Below, in pieces: positions 18,855-27,627 of a DNA stretch of 64,000 nucleotides. This DNA is from Lachnospiraceae bacterium. Its GTDB lineage: Bacteria; Bacillota; Clostridia; Lachnospirales; Lachnospiraceae. A model generated the notes under the pieces. It was not told the origin of the DNA. It saw only the letters and a program-made list of their open reading frames with translations, and did no database searches. Position 1 is the first letter of the stretch. Every line of letters begins with the position of its first letter. The translations under genes were made by a program, and so were the position numbers. The stretch covers positions 1 through 64,000 of the forward strand of contig JAFQOE010000001.1 in NCBI GenBank assembly GCA_017395635.1, given 5' to 3'.

Positions 18855-21323
18855 TTACTTTTTCGCCAACAATCCTTCCACCACTCGACATGCCTCTGCC
18901 GCATCTTTGGCATAACCATCTGCACCAATTTCTTCAGCAAAGCTTTGCGTAATCACAGCGCCGCCAATTATAACCTTGGCACTGATTTTCTTTTCTTTTG
19001 CATACTCGACTACATCCTTCATTTTCATCATGGTGGTAGTCATCAACGCAGATAAACCGATAATTGCAGCATTTTCTTTGACTGCTGTTTCTATAATCTG
19101 TTCTTTCGGAACATCTTTTCCAAGATCGATTACCCGATAGCCATAATTTTTCAGCATTAACACCACAAGATTTTTTCCAATATCATGAATGTCACCCTCT
19201 ACTGTTGCCATTACAACCGTTGACATCTCTCCTTCATCTTCTTTCTTAGGTAGTAAAGGCTCCACATAGGAAATCGCCAACTCCATTGCTTCTGCCGAAG
19301 AAATCAACTGTGGAAGGAAATATTTCTTCTTATCAAATAACACGCCTACTTCATTAATAGCCGGTATCAAATGCTCTTCTATTACAGCCTGCGGTTCATT
19401 ACCTTCAGCAAGAAATGCTTTCACATCCTCTATCATGGTTCTCTTATTGCCTTTAAGAACATTCTCGTAAAGTTTAGAACGATTGGTTGAAACCTTACCG
19501 CTAACAGACGCTTGTTCCTCACTCTTGTTATTATCAGGCTGTCCATTAACTCCGTTCATACCCATAGCAATCGGTTTCACATTTTCGATATAACGAACAT
19601 CTGCCCCGTCTTTATCAATCAATAAATCAGATGCATATGCTGCATTCATCAACAATTCCTGCGACGGATTTGCAATCGCCATGGTAAGACCATTTGCAAT
19701 TGCCATGGTTAAAAATGCCGTATTCACAAAGCCTCTTTCCGGCAATCCAAAAGAAATATTGGACAATCCGCAAATGGTTGCAAGCTCCATTTCATTCTTA
19801 CAATACGAAATCGTCTCTAATGTTTCTAAAGCAGCCTTCTTATTCGCACCTACCGTCGCAACCAATCCATCGACTATAATATCCTCTTTTACAAAACCAA
19901 GCGCCAATGCTCTATCATATATTGTCTGGATAATCTGTTTCTTTTCACCAATATCTTTCGGAAGCCCTTCATCTGACAATGGAAGTAAGATAAACATTGC
20001 CCCGTATTGTTTGGCGATTGGCAATAATTTTTCCAGCTTCTCTTTTTCTAACGAAATCGAATTAATCAATGCTCGTCCGGGATAAATACGAAGTGCATGC
20101 TCAATGACATCTACATGGGAAGAATCAATACAAAGTGGGAGATTCACTGTGCTGGTAACTTCATATATTATCTTCTGCATCATTGCATCTTCATCAATAC
20201 CATTCATTCCCACGTTGATATCTAATACTGCTGCCCCTTTTTCTTCCTGTTCCTCTGCCATCTGAATTACCAAATCCAGATTGCCTTCTCGAAGTTGCTG
20301 TTGCAACATTTTCTTACCAGTAGGATTAATTCGCTCTCCTACCACAAGGAATTTTCCATCCATATCTATCTCTAACATTTGACGTTCAGATGCAAGCAAT
20401 CGTCTCTTCTTGTTTGAAATCTCCGGTACTTTCATCAAACGTACCGTCTGCGCAAGGGCTGTAATATGCTCCTTGGTTGTTCCACAACATCCGCCAACTA
20501 AACTTGCTCCCGCTGCCACAAGTTTTCTGCCTGATTCTGCAAATTCTTCCGGTGTCATGGCATAAACTGTTTCTCCATCAACCAATTCCGGCATTCCGGC
20601 ATTTGGTTTTGCTAAAATCGGAATATTGCTGTAACGCGCCATACTTTCCACCAGTGGAACCATTTCTTCCGGACCTGTAGAACAATTCACACCAATTGCA
20701 TCTGCTCCCAAGCTCTGCAACACAACAACTGCTGTTGCAGGGTCTGTACCATACAAAGTTCTGCCATCTTCGTTATACGTCATACTGACAATAACCGGCA
20801 AATCACAAATTTCTTTTGCCGCAATTAATGCAGCTCTTGCTTCCGCAAGACTCATCATTGTCTCTATAACCAAAAGGTCTACTCCAGCTTCCACAAGACT
20901 CTTAATTTGTTCTTTATATACGTCAATCAACTCTTCTAACTGCATCGTTCCGATTGGGTAAAGCTGTCTTCCAGTCATAGTCAAATCACCTGCTATGTAA
21001 GCTCTGTAACCGGTCTTTGCTACTGCCTCCTTGGACAAAGATACCAATTTCTTATTGACTTCATCCAATTCCTTTTCCAAACCATACTCTTCTAACTTAA
21101 TACGATTACCGGAAAAGGTAGATGCATAAATAATATTACTTCCAGCATTAATATAATCCATCTGAAGATTCACCAATACATCCGGATGCTCTAATACCCA
21201 TTTTTCCGGGCAAACTCCGGTTGGCATTCCTGCTTTTTGCAAATTCGTCCCTGTCGCTCCATCTAAAACTAATATTTTCTGATTCAATAATGTTCGAAAT
21301 TGTTCCTTAGTCAATGTATTCAT
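18855..21323 (-). CDS. metH: Cobalamin-dependent methionine synthase lacking the reactivation domain
   Basis: An 822-residue protein that transfers a methyl group from methyltetrahydrofolate to homocysteine through cobalamin. Domains in order: homocysteine-binding barrel (about 1-295, zinc cysteines in IGVNCSTG and GGCCGTTKEH), pterin-binding barrel (about 320-580, VGERINPTGKK and DINVGMNGIDEDAMM), helical cap (about 625-695) and the B12-binding domain with DIHDIG at 711-716. The roughly 330-residue C-terminal AdoMet reactivation domain of the classical 1200-residue enzyme is absent, as in many clostridial MetH proteins. It lies 12 bp after ylmH. The ATG abuts the AGAAAGGA site, so a TTG three codons later is an alternative start. 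Confidence 0.93.
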   Translation of the reverse strand: MNTLTKEQFRTLLNQKILVLDGATGTNLQKAGMPTGVCPEKWVLEHPDVLVNLQMDYINAGSNIIYASTFSGNRIKLEEYGLEKELDEVNKKLVSLSKEAVAKTGYRAYIAGDLTMTGRQLYPIGTMQLEELIDVYKEQIKSLVEAGVDLLVIETMMSLAEARAALIAAKEICDLPVIVSMTYNEDGRTLYGTDPATAVVVLQSLGADAIGVNCSTGPEEMVPLVESMARYSNIPILAKPNAGMPELVDGETVYAMTPEEFAESGRKLVAAGASLVGGCCGTTKEHITALAQTVRLMKVPEISNKKRRLLASERQMLEIDMDGKFLVVGERINPTGKKMLQQQLREGNLDLVIQMAEEQEEKGAAVLDINVGMNGIDEDAMMQKIIYEVTSTVNLPLCIDSSHVDVIEHALRIYPGRALINSISLEKEKLEKLLPIAKQYGAMFILLPLSDEGLPKDIGEKKQIIQTIYDRALALGFVKEDIIVDGLVATVGANKKAALETLETISYCKNEMELATICGLSNISFGLPERGFVNTAFLTMAIANGLTMAIANPSQELLMNAAYASDLLIDKDGADVRYIENVKPIAMGMNGVNGQPDNNKSEEQASVSGKVSTNRSKLYENVLKGNKRTMIEDVKAFLAEGNEPQAVIEEHLIPAINEVGVLFDKKKYFLPQLISSAEAMELAISYVEPLLPKKEDEGEMSTVVMATVEGDIHDIGKNLVVLMLKNYGYRVIDLGKDVPKEQIIETAVKENAAIIGLSALMTTTMMKMKDVVEYAKEKKISAKVIIGGAVITQSFAEEIGADGYAKDAAEACRVVEGLLAKK

Positions 21324-21335
21324 TCCTTTCTTTAT

Positions 21336-22091
21336 TTAAATATACTTACGAATATGCACATAAATCTTTCCCTTGCGTGTACTTCCACCTGCATGGTCAA
21401 AAATATATTTTCCATGTCCACGGACAGAAAAGACATCCCCATCCTTTAACATAATACTATTACGTCCTGTCACTCGTCCATTTAGCGTTACTCTTTTCTC
21501 TTCAAAAAATGACAACGCTTCCTTTCTGGAACATTTCAACAAACTTGCAATAATTCCATCAAGACGCAAAGATGCAACCGGAAATTCCACATCTTCTAAC
21601 GTCGGTGTCAACGCCGGAACATCCACATCTGTCTTTTCACATTTCACATTGGTATGCTTTACCTTGGTAAGTTCATCACAAATGTAATCTGCTATGCGCG
21701 CCAGACAGAAAATGTATGCTGTATTGTCTTTCAGTAAAATATCACCTAAAGTATCTCTCTCAATCCCCAAATTCATCAATGCACCAAGAAAATCTCTATG
21801 ATTCAAATCATCACTAAATTTCGCCACTAACGGCATCACCTTAATTACACAAACAGGAAACTCTCCGGGATATCCGAATTCCTCTTCCGAACCAAAACCC
21901 ACAATCTGTCGCTCGCAAAGTTCATTACCTCCATACAATTCACAGGGAATATAGGAAAGCTCATTTCGTATATCTTCGAATACCTCTAATTCCGCAGGGG
22001 ATAAAAAATTGCTATATGTATATATATTCTGTGTATAGGCACGTTTTGCCAAATCCATCAAACGACCCTTTAAAATCTGTTCATCATTCAT
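21336..22091 (-). CDS. ylmH: YlmH family S4-domain RNA-binding protein
   Basis: A 251-residue protein whose N-terminal two-thirds form the YlmH alpha/beta region (FLSPAELEVFEDI, EFGYPGEFPVCVIKV, HRDFLGALMNLGIERDTLGDIL) and whose C-terminus is an S4 RNA-binding domain (about 180-240, RLDGIIASLLKCSRKEA, LNGRVTGRNS). YlmH proteins are linked to cell division clusters and, in related work, to ribosome-associated quality control. Here it precedes metH by 12 bp, away from the usual division cluster. GAGGGTG precedes the ATG. Confidence 0.9.
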   Translation of the reverse strand: MNDEQILKGRLMDLAKRAYTQNIYTYSNFLSPAELEVFEDIRNELSYIPCELYGGNELCERQIVGFGSEEEFGYPGEFPVCVIKVMPLVAKFSDDLNHRDFLGALMNLGIERDTLGDILLKDNTAYIFCLARIADYICDELTKVKHTNVKCEKTDVDVPALTPTLEDVEFPVASLRLDGIIASLLKCSRKEALSFFEEKRVTLNGRVTGRNSIMLKDGDVFSVRGHGKYIFDHAGGSTRKGKIYVHIRKYI

Positions 22092-22126
22092 GCAACACCC
22101 TCATATCTTCACAATGAAACAATCCG

Positions 22127-22924
22127 TTATTTTTTGGTCATATCGTACTGAATATTCGGCATTTGCACATCTAACGTCGTCGCAGCCATCTGCATCCATT
22201 CCGGATTCGATATCCAACGATCCCCCTGCTTTAATGCATAAAACGGTGTATCTTGTTTCTCACTACGCAAAATTCTGACAATCGCAACAATGTCGCACAC
22301 CGCAACAAACAAGAAGAAAATTAAAACCAACCATCCATTCTCCGTAAACAGACAAAAATCATAGAATCCATGTTGCAAGGTAGGGAATAATAAAGAGAAG
22401 AATAGCCATAACCAGCTCTTACCCTTCTGTCCTTTCACTTCAAACAACTTTGCATTTCCAACGAAATATCCCATAAAAATTGCAAAGGTACAATGACCCG
22501 GAACAGACAAAACCGCTCTCAAAACGCCTGTTCCGAAACCATACTGAAATACATACAAAACATTCTCTAATAATGCAAAACCAAGAGAAGATGCTACACA
22601 ATACACAATCGCATCAAATCGATAATTAAATGCCTTACGGTTCCACACAAAAAGTCTTACCACTACCAATTTCCAAAATTCTTCAATCAATGCAACGCCC
22701 AAAAATGCATTCATAAAATGAAAAACCCATTCATTGAAACCAAACAAAAAACTCAACACCAATTCTGCGATTATTTCACAAACAACTGTCGGTGCACAGG
22801 AAAGCATTCCCAATCCCATTACTCCTAAAACCAAACCGATAGGTTCTTTTTCTATCCTGTCACATATGTAAATCACAACCATCAAAGCAATAGCCGGCAA
22901 TACTGCAAGCAATAATAAAAGCAT
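22127..22924 (-). CDS. prsW: PrsW family intramembrane protease
   Basis: About 265 residues from the ATG at 22924, placed after GAGGAGACAG. It is a polytopic protein of about eight helices. The conserved glutamates in LIEEFWKL, histidine in VPGHCTFAIFMGYFVG and histidine in LQHGFYDF match the PrsW glutamic intramembrane protease superfamily, whose B. subtilis founder cleaves an anti-sigma factor. The substrate here is unknown. The intergenic stretch to trkA (22925-23227) holds both divergent start regions and no other gene. Confidence 0.85.
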   Translation of the reverse strand: MLLLLLAVLPAIALMVVIYICDRIEKEPIGLVLGVMGLGMLSCAPTVVCEIIAELVLSFLFGFNEWVFHFMNAFLGVALIEEFWKLVVVRLFVWNRKAFNYRFDAIVYCVASSLGFALLENVLYVFQYGFGTGVLRAVLSVPGHCTFAIFMGYFVGNAKLFEVKGQKGKSWLWLFFSLLFPTLQHGFYDFCLFTENGWLVLIFFLFVAVCDIVAIVRILRSEKQDTPFYALKQGDRWISNPEWMQMAATTLDVQMPNIQYDMTKK

Positions 22925-23177
22925 ATTCTGTCTCCTCTTTTGTAAAAACTTATTAATCAATTGTCAAAAATCCATATCTCTTCATATTATTAAATACAGA
23001 AAAAAACGAACCTTCAACCTGCTTGATTCATTATTATAAAAGGATTTCCTTTCCTTCGCAACTATCATTTCTTCCATTTTCTTATTTCTACACAAGAAAA
23101 ACACCATTTTCAAGATTCTATGCCTGCAACAAATCACCTAATCAATATGTTTTACATATAGATATTTTTAATGAATA

Positions 23178-23186
23178 TGCTATAAT
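23178..23186 (+). promoter_or_regulatory. Extended -10 promoter of trkA
   Basis: TGCTATAAT is a perfect extended -10 about 41 bp before the trkA ATG; the -35 region is weak (ATAGAT-like). The resulting leader is short and leaves no space for a c-di-AMP riboswitch. Confidence 0.65.
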
Positions 23187-23227
23187 CACATATTGTAAAG
23201 AGTCAAATTGACACTTAGGAGGTTATC

Positions 23228-24583
23228 ATGCAAATAATTATTGTAGGTTGTGGAAAAGTAGGTTATGCCATAGCGCAACAGCTAAACGAAGAAGGCCATG
23301 ACATAACTATAATTGATACAAACAGAGAAAAAGTAGAACAAACTATTTCTACACTCGACATACAAGGAGTGGAAGGTAATGGAACCACCTTCAATACTTT
23401 GTTAGAGGCAGGTATTAAAGCAAGTGATTTACTGATTGCCGTAACCGGCAAAGATGAAGTCAATCTGCTTTGTTGCCTTATCGCAAAAAAAGCCGGTAAC
23501 TGTAACACAATTGCCAGAGTGCGCAATCCGGAATACGTAAATGAAACCAATTATCTCCGAGAAGAACTCGGATTATCTATGGTAATCAATCCGGAACTGA
23601 CTTGTGCACGTGGAATTTCACATTTAATCGAAATCCCTAGCGCATTGGATTTCACTACATTTGCAAAAGGTCGTGCTAACATGATTGAAATTTCCATTCC
23701 TGAAAAATCTGTTATCGACGGCATGACAGTTATTGATTTCTCAAAGAAAATTAATAACAAAACATTAATTTGTTCGATCGAAAGAGGGGGCGAAGTCATT
23801 ATTCCGGATGGTAATACCATTTTATACGAAAAGGATAAAATGTACGTTATTATTCCTCCGTCTGAATTGCACTCGTTTCTTCATAAAATAGGAATCAAGA
23901 CGAAGCCGATTAAAAATGTATTAATCGCCGGTGGTAGCAAAGTTGCATACTACCTTACAAAATGCTTAGAAGAAGCTCATATTCAGGTTAAAATAATAGA
24001 AAAAGATTTCAAAAATTGCGAACAACTAAGTGAACGACTGCCACACACTTTAGTCATTCACGGTGACGCAAGCAACCGTCAGCTTCTCTTAGAAGAGGGA
24101 ATCGACAATATGGATGCTTTTGTATCCCTTACAAATATGGATGAGGAAAATATGCTACTATCCTTATTTGCCAACAAAGTAAGTCAGGCAAAAATCATCA
24201 CCAAGATTGATAAAATATCATTTGAAGAAGTCATCAACGAATTACCAATCGGAACGATTGCCTGTCCTAAGAACATCACTGCAAAGTCCATTATTCAATA
24301 TGTCCGTGGTGTACAAAATTCTTTTGGCAGTAATATTGAAACCTTATATCGAATCCTGGATGACAAAGTGGAAGCAATTGAATTCAAAGTAAAACAATCC
24401 TCAAAGGTAACCGGAAAACCACTTATGGATTTGAACATTAAAAAGAATCTTCTTGTCTGTGCCATTTTCCGGAATGGTAAAATCATTACTCCAACCGGTA
24501 AAGATACCATTGAAACCGGCGACCATGTTTTAATTATTACTACAAACAAGGGATTGGCAGATATTACCGACATTTTATCTTAA
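23228..24583 (+). CDS. trkA: Trk potassium uptake regulatory subunit TrkA
   Basis: A 451-residue cytosolic protein with two RCK_N/RCK_C repeats. Each RCK_N domain starts with a Rossmann loop (IIIVGCGKVG at 3-12; VLIAGGSKVAYYLT near 233) and each RCK_C domain follows (about 140-220 and 370-451). It binds nucleotide and gates the TrkH channel-like subunit, encoded 37 bp downstream. TTAGGAGG precedes the ATG. Length and duplicated layout are standard. Confidence 0.96.
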   Translation: MQIIIVGCGKVGYAIAQQLNEEGHDITIIDTNREKVEQTISTLDIQGVEGNGTTFNTLLEAGIKASDLLIAVTGKDEVNLLCCLIAKKAGNCNTIARVRNPEYVNETNYLREELGLSMVINPELTCARGISHLIEIPSALDFTTFAKGRANMIEISIPEKSVIDGMTVIDFSKKINNKTLICSIERGGEVIIPDGNTILYEKDKMYVIIPPSELHSFLHKIGIKTKPIKNVLIAGGSKVAYYLTKCLEEAHIQVKIIEKDFKNCEQLSERLPHTLVIHGDASNRQLLLEEGIDNMDAFVSLTNMDEENMLLSLFANKVSQAKIITKIDKISFEEVINELPIGTIACPKNITAKSIIQYVRGVQNSFGSNIETLYRILDDKVEAIEFKVKQSSKVTGKPLMDLNIKKNLLVCAIFRNGKIITPTGKDTIETGDHVLIITTNKGLADITDILS

Positions 24584-24620
24584 TTGAGTTGGACTAATTC
24601 CAACAGAATAGGAACGAACA

Positions 24621-26060
24621 ATGAATATTAGAATCATTTTTTATATATTAGGCTGGGTATTAAATACGGTAGCTGCAATGATGCTGGTACCGTTTGGTGT
24701 ATCCGTTTACTACAAAGAACATAATGGACAATACTTTTTAATCTGTTCGCTTATTATGGCTATGGTGGGTATAGCTCTTGTCAGAAAACGTCCTAAAAAC
24801 ATAGCTCTCTATGCAAAGGAAGGATATGTTGTCACTGCCCTTAGCTGGCTATTGCTCTCTTTTTGTGGTGCTATGCCACTATTCTTAAGTGGTGAGATTC
24901 CATCCTTTACCAACGCGCTTTTTGAATGTATATCCGGATTCACAACCACCGGAGCTTCCATTCTTCACAACGTAGAAGGACTCTCCCGTTGTATGAATTT
25001 CTGGCGATGCTTCATTCAGCTCATTGGCGGTATGGGTGTATTGGTCTTTATGCTGGCATTGATTCCTTCAACCGGAGGACAAGACTTACATTTGATGCGT
25101 GCAGAAAGCCCGGGACCTAGTGTTACCAAACTGGTTCCTAAAGTGCACAAAACTGCTTATTATTTATATATTATATATTTTTCACTGACCATTTTGGAAA
25201 TTATCAGCTTACTTCTTGCAGGTATGCCACTTTACGATTCCGTATGTACAGCATTCACTACCACTAGTACCGGTGGATTCGGAATCAAAAATACATCCTT
25301 AGGCGGTTACTCACCTACTATACAATATGTAGTTTCGGTATTCTTGTTTTTATCCGGATTGAATTACAACTTCTATTTCTTTCTGGTAATCAAACGATTT
25401 AAGGATGCTTTTTCCATCCAGGAAGTAAAGCTTTATACACTTATGTTCTTCAGTGCAGTTGCAGTGATTACAGGAAATCTAATCTCTAGCGGTATGCATG
25501 CAGAAGAAAGTTTCAGACATGCCTTTCATCAAGTCGGCTCTATCATGACAACCGCAGGTTTTACGACCGCAGACTTTGATTTATGGCCAATCCTATCAAA
25601 AAGCATACTGGTATTGCTCATGTTCATAGGCGGTTGTGCCGGAAGTACCAGTGGTGGAATTAAGGTTTCGAGAATTTTGATCTATATTAAGACTGTAAGA
25701 AAAGAACTAAATCAATTATGTCATCCAAGAAACGTGAAGATTATCCAGATGGATGGCAAGCCAATTGCACACAATGTATTGCGTTCGGCAAATGTATTCT
25801 TCATCGTATATATGATGATATTCGTCGTGTCATTTTTGTTAGTCAGCCTAGACGGACATGACCTAGTGACAACCTTTACTGCCGTTGCTTCTGCGGTTGG
25901 CAATATCGGCCCGGGACTTTCACTGGTTGGACCGACACAAAACTTTGACTTGTTTTCCGATTTTTCGAAGTATGTATTGATGTTCGATATGCTTGCGGGA
26001 CGTTTGGAGATATTCCCAATGCTGGTGTTGTTGTATCCATCCACATGGCGTAAGAAATAA
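24621..26060 (+). CDS. trkH: Trk potassium uptake membrane subunit TrkH
   Basis: A 479-residue polytopic K+ transporter. Four selectivity-filter-like loops are recognisable: SGFTTTGAS (about 97-105), TTTSTGGFGI (about 214-223), TTAGFTTAD (about 313-321) and SAVGNIGPGLS near the C-terminus; a SGGIK segment precedes the last unit. It forms the permeation path and is regulated by TrkA, encoded just upstream in the same operon. Confidence 0.95.
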   Translation: MNIRIIFYILGWVLNTVAAMMLVPFGVSVYYKEHNGQYFLICSLIMAMVGIALVRKRPKNIALYAKEGYVVTALSWLLLSFCGAMPLFLSGEIPSFTNALFECISGFTTTGASILHNVEGLSRCMNFWRCFIQLIGGMGVLVFMLALIPSTGGQDLHLMRAESPGPSVTKLVPKVHKTAYYLYIIYFSLTILEIISLLLAGMPLYDSVCTAFTTTSTGGFGIKNTSLGGYSPTIQYVVSVFLFLSGLNYNFYFFLVIKRFKDAFSIQEVKLYTLMFFSAVAVITGNLISSGMHAEESFRHAFHQVGSIMTTAGFTTADFDLWPILSKSILVLLMFIGGCAGSTSGGIKVSRILIYIKTVRKELNQLCHPRNVKIIQMDGKPIAHNVLRSANVFFIVYMMIFVVSFLLVSLDGHDLVTTFTAVASAVGNIGPGLSLVGPTQNFDLFSDFSKYVLMFDMLAGRLEIFPMLVLLYPSTWRKK

Positions 26061-26200
26061 ATTCCCTAATATTCGAAGCGAACAATAAATCCTGATGGAA
26101 ATGTATAAAAACACTCATAAAAAATATTATGAAATTTATTAGCTCTACGGATATAAGATTTTCTAAACAATTCATCTAGTCTATGACAGACATTCGGGTC

Positions 26201-26257
26201 GGCTGAGATACGCCGTCCTGGCTGTCTCAGCCTTATGCCAACATCCATGTTGGCATA
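26201..26257. repeat. Adjacent hairpins in the trkH-pncC intergenic region
   Basis: Two neighbouring stems: GGCTGAGA/TCTCAGCC (26201-26208 with 26225-26232, 16-base loop) and a perfect 11-bp stem TATGCCAACAT/ATGTTGGCATA with a 2-base loop (26234-26257). Neither has a clear U tract. The 490-bp space around them (26061-26547) contains no convincing gene; its right end holds the pncC terminator. Confidence 0.55.
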
Positions 26258-26495
26258 TCCCTACTATACTTATGAATTGTCAAGAAAATCTAATATCCTA
26301 CGAGAAACACAAATTATCATAATATTTTTTATTTCGTGTCTGTTTACGTATCACAATAGGATTTTTGTTTTCTTTGTTAACACAAAAAGACACCTTAGAA
26401 TCTAATCTAAAGATGTCACAATTTTAAACAAAAGTTGGTACCTTTGTTTTTATATATTATCAAAAATATAATCCAATTTCAGGTTAAAAATTTAA

Positions 26496-26528
26496 CACAA
26501 TACACCAAACACGACATTGGGTGTTGTG
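26496..26528 (-). terminator. Probable terminator of pncC
   Basis: CACAATACACC pairs with GGTGTTGTG with one bulge; read leftward it is followed by TTAAATTTTT. It lies about 20 bp past the stop of the CinA-like gene. Confidence 0.6.
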
Positions 26529-26547
26529 GTATATTCCGGAAAAATCA

Positions 26548-27009
26548 TTATAAACAAACATTCAATGTTTCGTATACAAACTCCACACTCTTTGCTCGAA
26601 CTTCATTTCGTCCAATTTGTCCAAATTGCATAGTGTAGGTGGTTACTTCTCCGTTAATGTAAAATCCAAAGCAAACCATACCGACAGGTTTATCTTTTGT
26701 TCCGCCACCAGGACCGGCAACGCCGGTAATTCCGACACCAACTTCAGATCCTGCTTCCTTCGCAACTCCTGCTGCCATCTGTCCGGCAACTTCTTCACTG
26801 ACCACACCGAATTGTTCAATTGTTTTCCCATTTACACCGAGGTATTTTAACTTTGCTTCATTCGCATAGGTTACAAAACTTACATCTAACACTTTGGATG
26901 CATCAGCAATACTCACCAATGCTGCACAAGCCATTCCACCAGTGCAGGATTCTGCAAAGGAGATATGATAATTCTTTTGTATGAGCTTATCAACAACTAA
27001 TTGATACAT
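26548..27009 (-). CDS. pncC: Nicotinamide-nucleotide amidohydrolase (CinA C-terminal domain)
   Basis: About 153 residues from the ATG at 27009, which has TTGGAGAAAG upstream; the longer frame has no ribosome site. It is the stand-alone CinA C-terminal domain that deamidates NMN in pyridine nucleotide salvage. Diagnostic segments are FAESCTGGM (catalytic Ser, about 17-25), FVTYANEAK, GVGITGVAGPGGGTKDKPVG and GRNEVRAKSVEFV. The N-terminal MoCF-like half of full CinA is absent, as is common. A small membrane protein gene lies just upstream. Confidence 0.9.
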   Translation of the reverse strand: MYQLVVDKLIQKNYHISFAESCTGGMACAALVSIADASKVLDVSFVTYANEAKLKYLGVNGKTIEQFGVVSEEVAGQMAAGVAKEAGSEVGVGITGVAGPGGGTKDKPVGMVCFGFYINGEVTTYTMQFGQIGRNEVRAKSVEFVYETLNVCL

Positions 27010-27082
27010 ATTCTTTCTCCAATCCCTCAACCGTTCTATTGATACAAAACCTTCTATAGCTAACACTGGTTATGCATACATC

Positions 27083-27403
27083 TTATTCACGACGAATATA
27101 TACAAACCAGTAAATTGGAAACACTAACATATTTAATGCATATAACATAATCGTCCATACCACTTTTACTCCACCAGTGATATTGGGGTTCTTAAACGTC
27201 TTTATCATCAACCATATCATAACTGCATATACAGCAATAACACTAAGCAACGATGCCAACAACATAAGTATTATAAATATTGCACTTACACTACCAGCCA
27301 TGGTTCCTTCTGTTGCTATTGAACACATACCTATCATAACTAAAGCAATTGTAAATAATACCCCTGGCAAAAAACATAATATACAAGATAATGCTTTATT
27401 CAT
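27083..27403 (-). CDS. Small membrane protein
   Basis: A 106-residue protein with three or four hydrophobic helices (about 7-27, 37-67 and 82-102) and the ending FPIYWFVYIRRE, which resembles the cardiolipin-synthase N-terminal membrane motif without any catalytic domain. GAAGGAGAAAAGG precedes the ATG. It is encoded about 70 bp upstream of pncC in the same orientation. No function is recognised. Confidence 0.6.
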   Translation of the reverse strand: MNKALSCILCFLPGVLFTIALVMIGMCSIATEGTMAGSVSAIFIILMLLASLLSVIAVYAVMIWLMIKTFKNPNITGGVKVVWTIMLYALNMLVFPIYWFVYIRRE

Positions 27404-27505
27404 TTCCTTTTCTCCTTCTACAACATAGAATTTATTTAATTGTGCCGTAATTATGCATTATTTCTCCCAAAAAATCAACTTTTATTTTGAACTCAACTAT
27501 TTCCA

Positions 27506-27534
27506 TTGTCTCTCTCTCGTGCTGGAAGTATAAT
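27506..27534 (+). promoter_or_regulatory. Promoter of the GH2 gene
   Basis: TTGTCT (27506-27511), a 17-base spacer and a perfect TATAAT (27529-27534). The predicted start point falls at the edge of a CGTAAC-type palindrome, which would open the 5' leader. Confidence 0.6.
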
Positions 27535-27542
27535 GAAAGTAT

Positions 27543-27571
27543 CGTAATTATTCACTACCTTCATAGTTGCG
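27543..27571. repeat. CGTAAC-type dispersed palindrome, copy 3
   Basis: CGTAATTATTCACTACC followed by TTCATAGTTGCG, the same layout as the copies at 5677 and 15977. It begins within about ten bases of the GH2 -10 box, so it would form the first hairpin of the transcript. Confidence 0.55.
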
Positions 27572-27627
27572 ATTTGCAAACCTACGAAAACCAGATACAC
27601 AGATACTAATTGAAGGAGAATTTGAAA

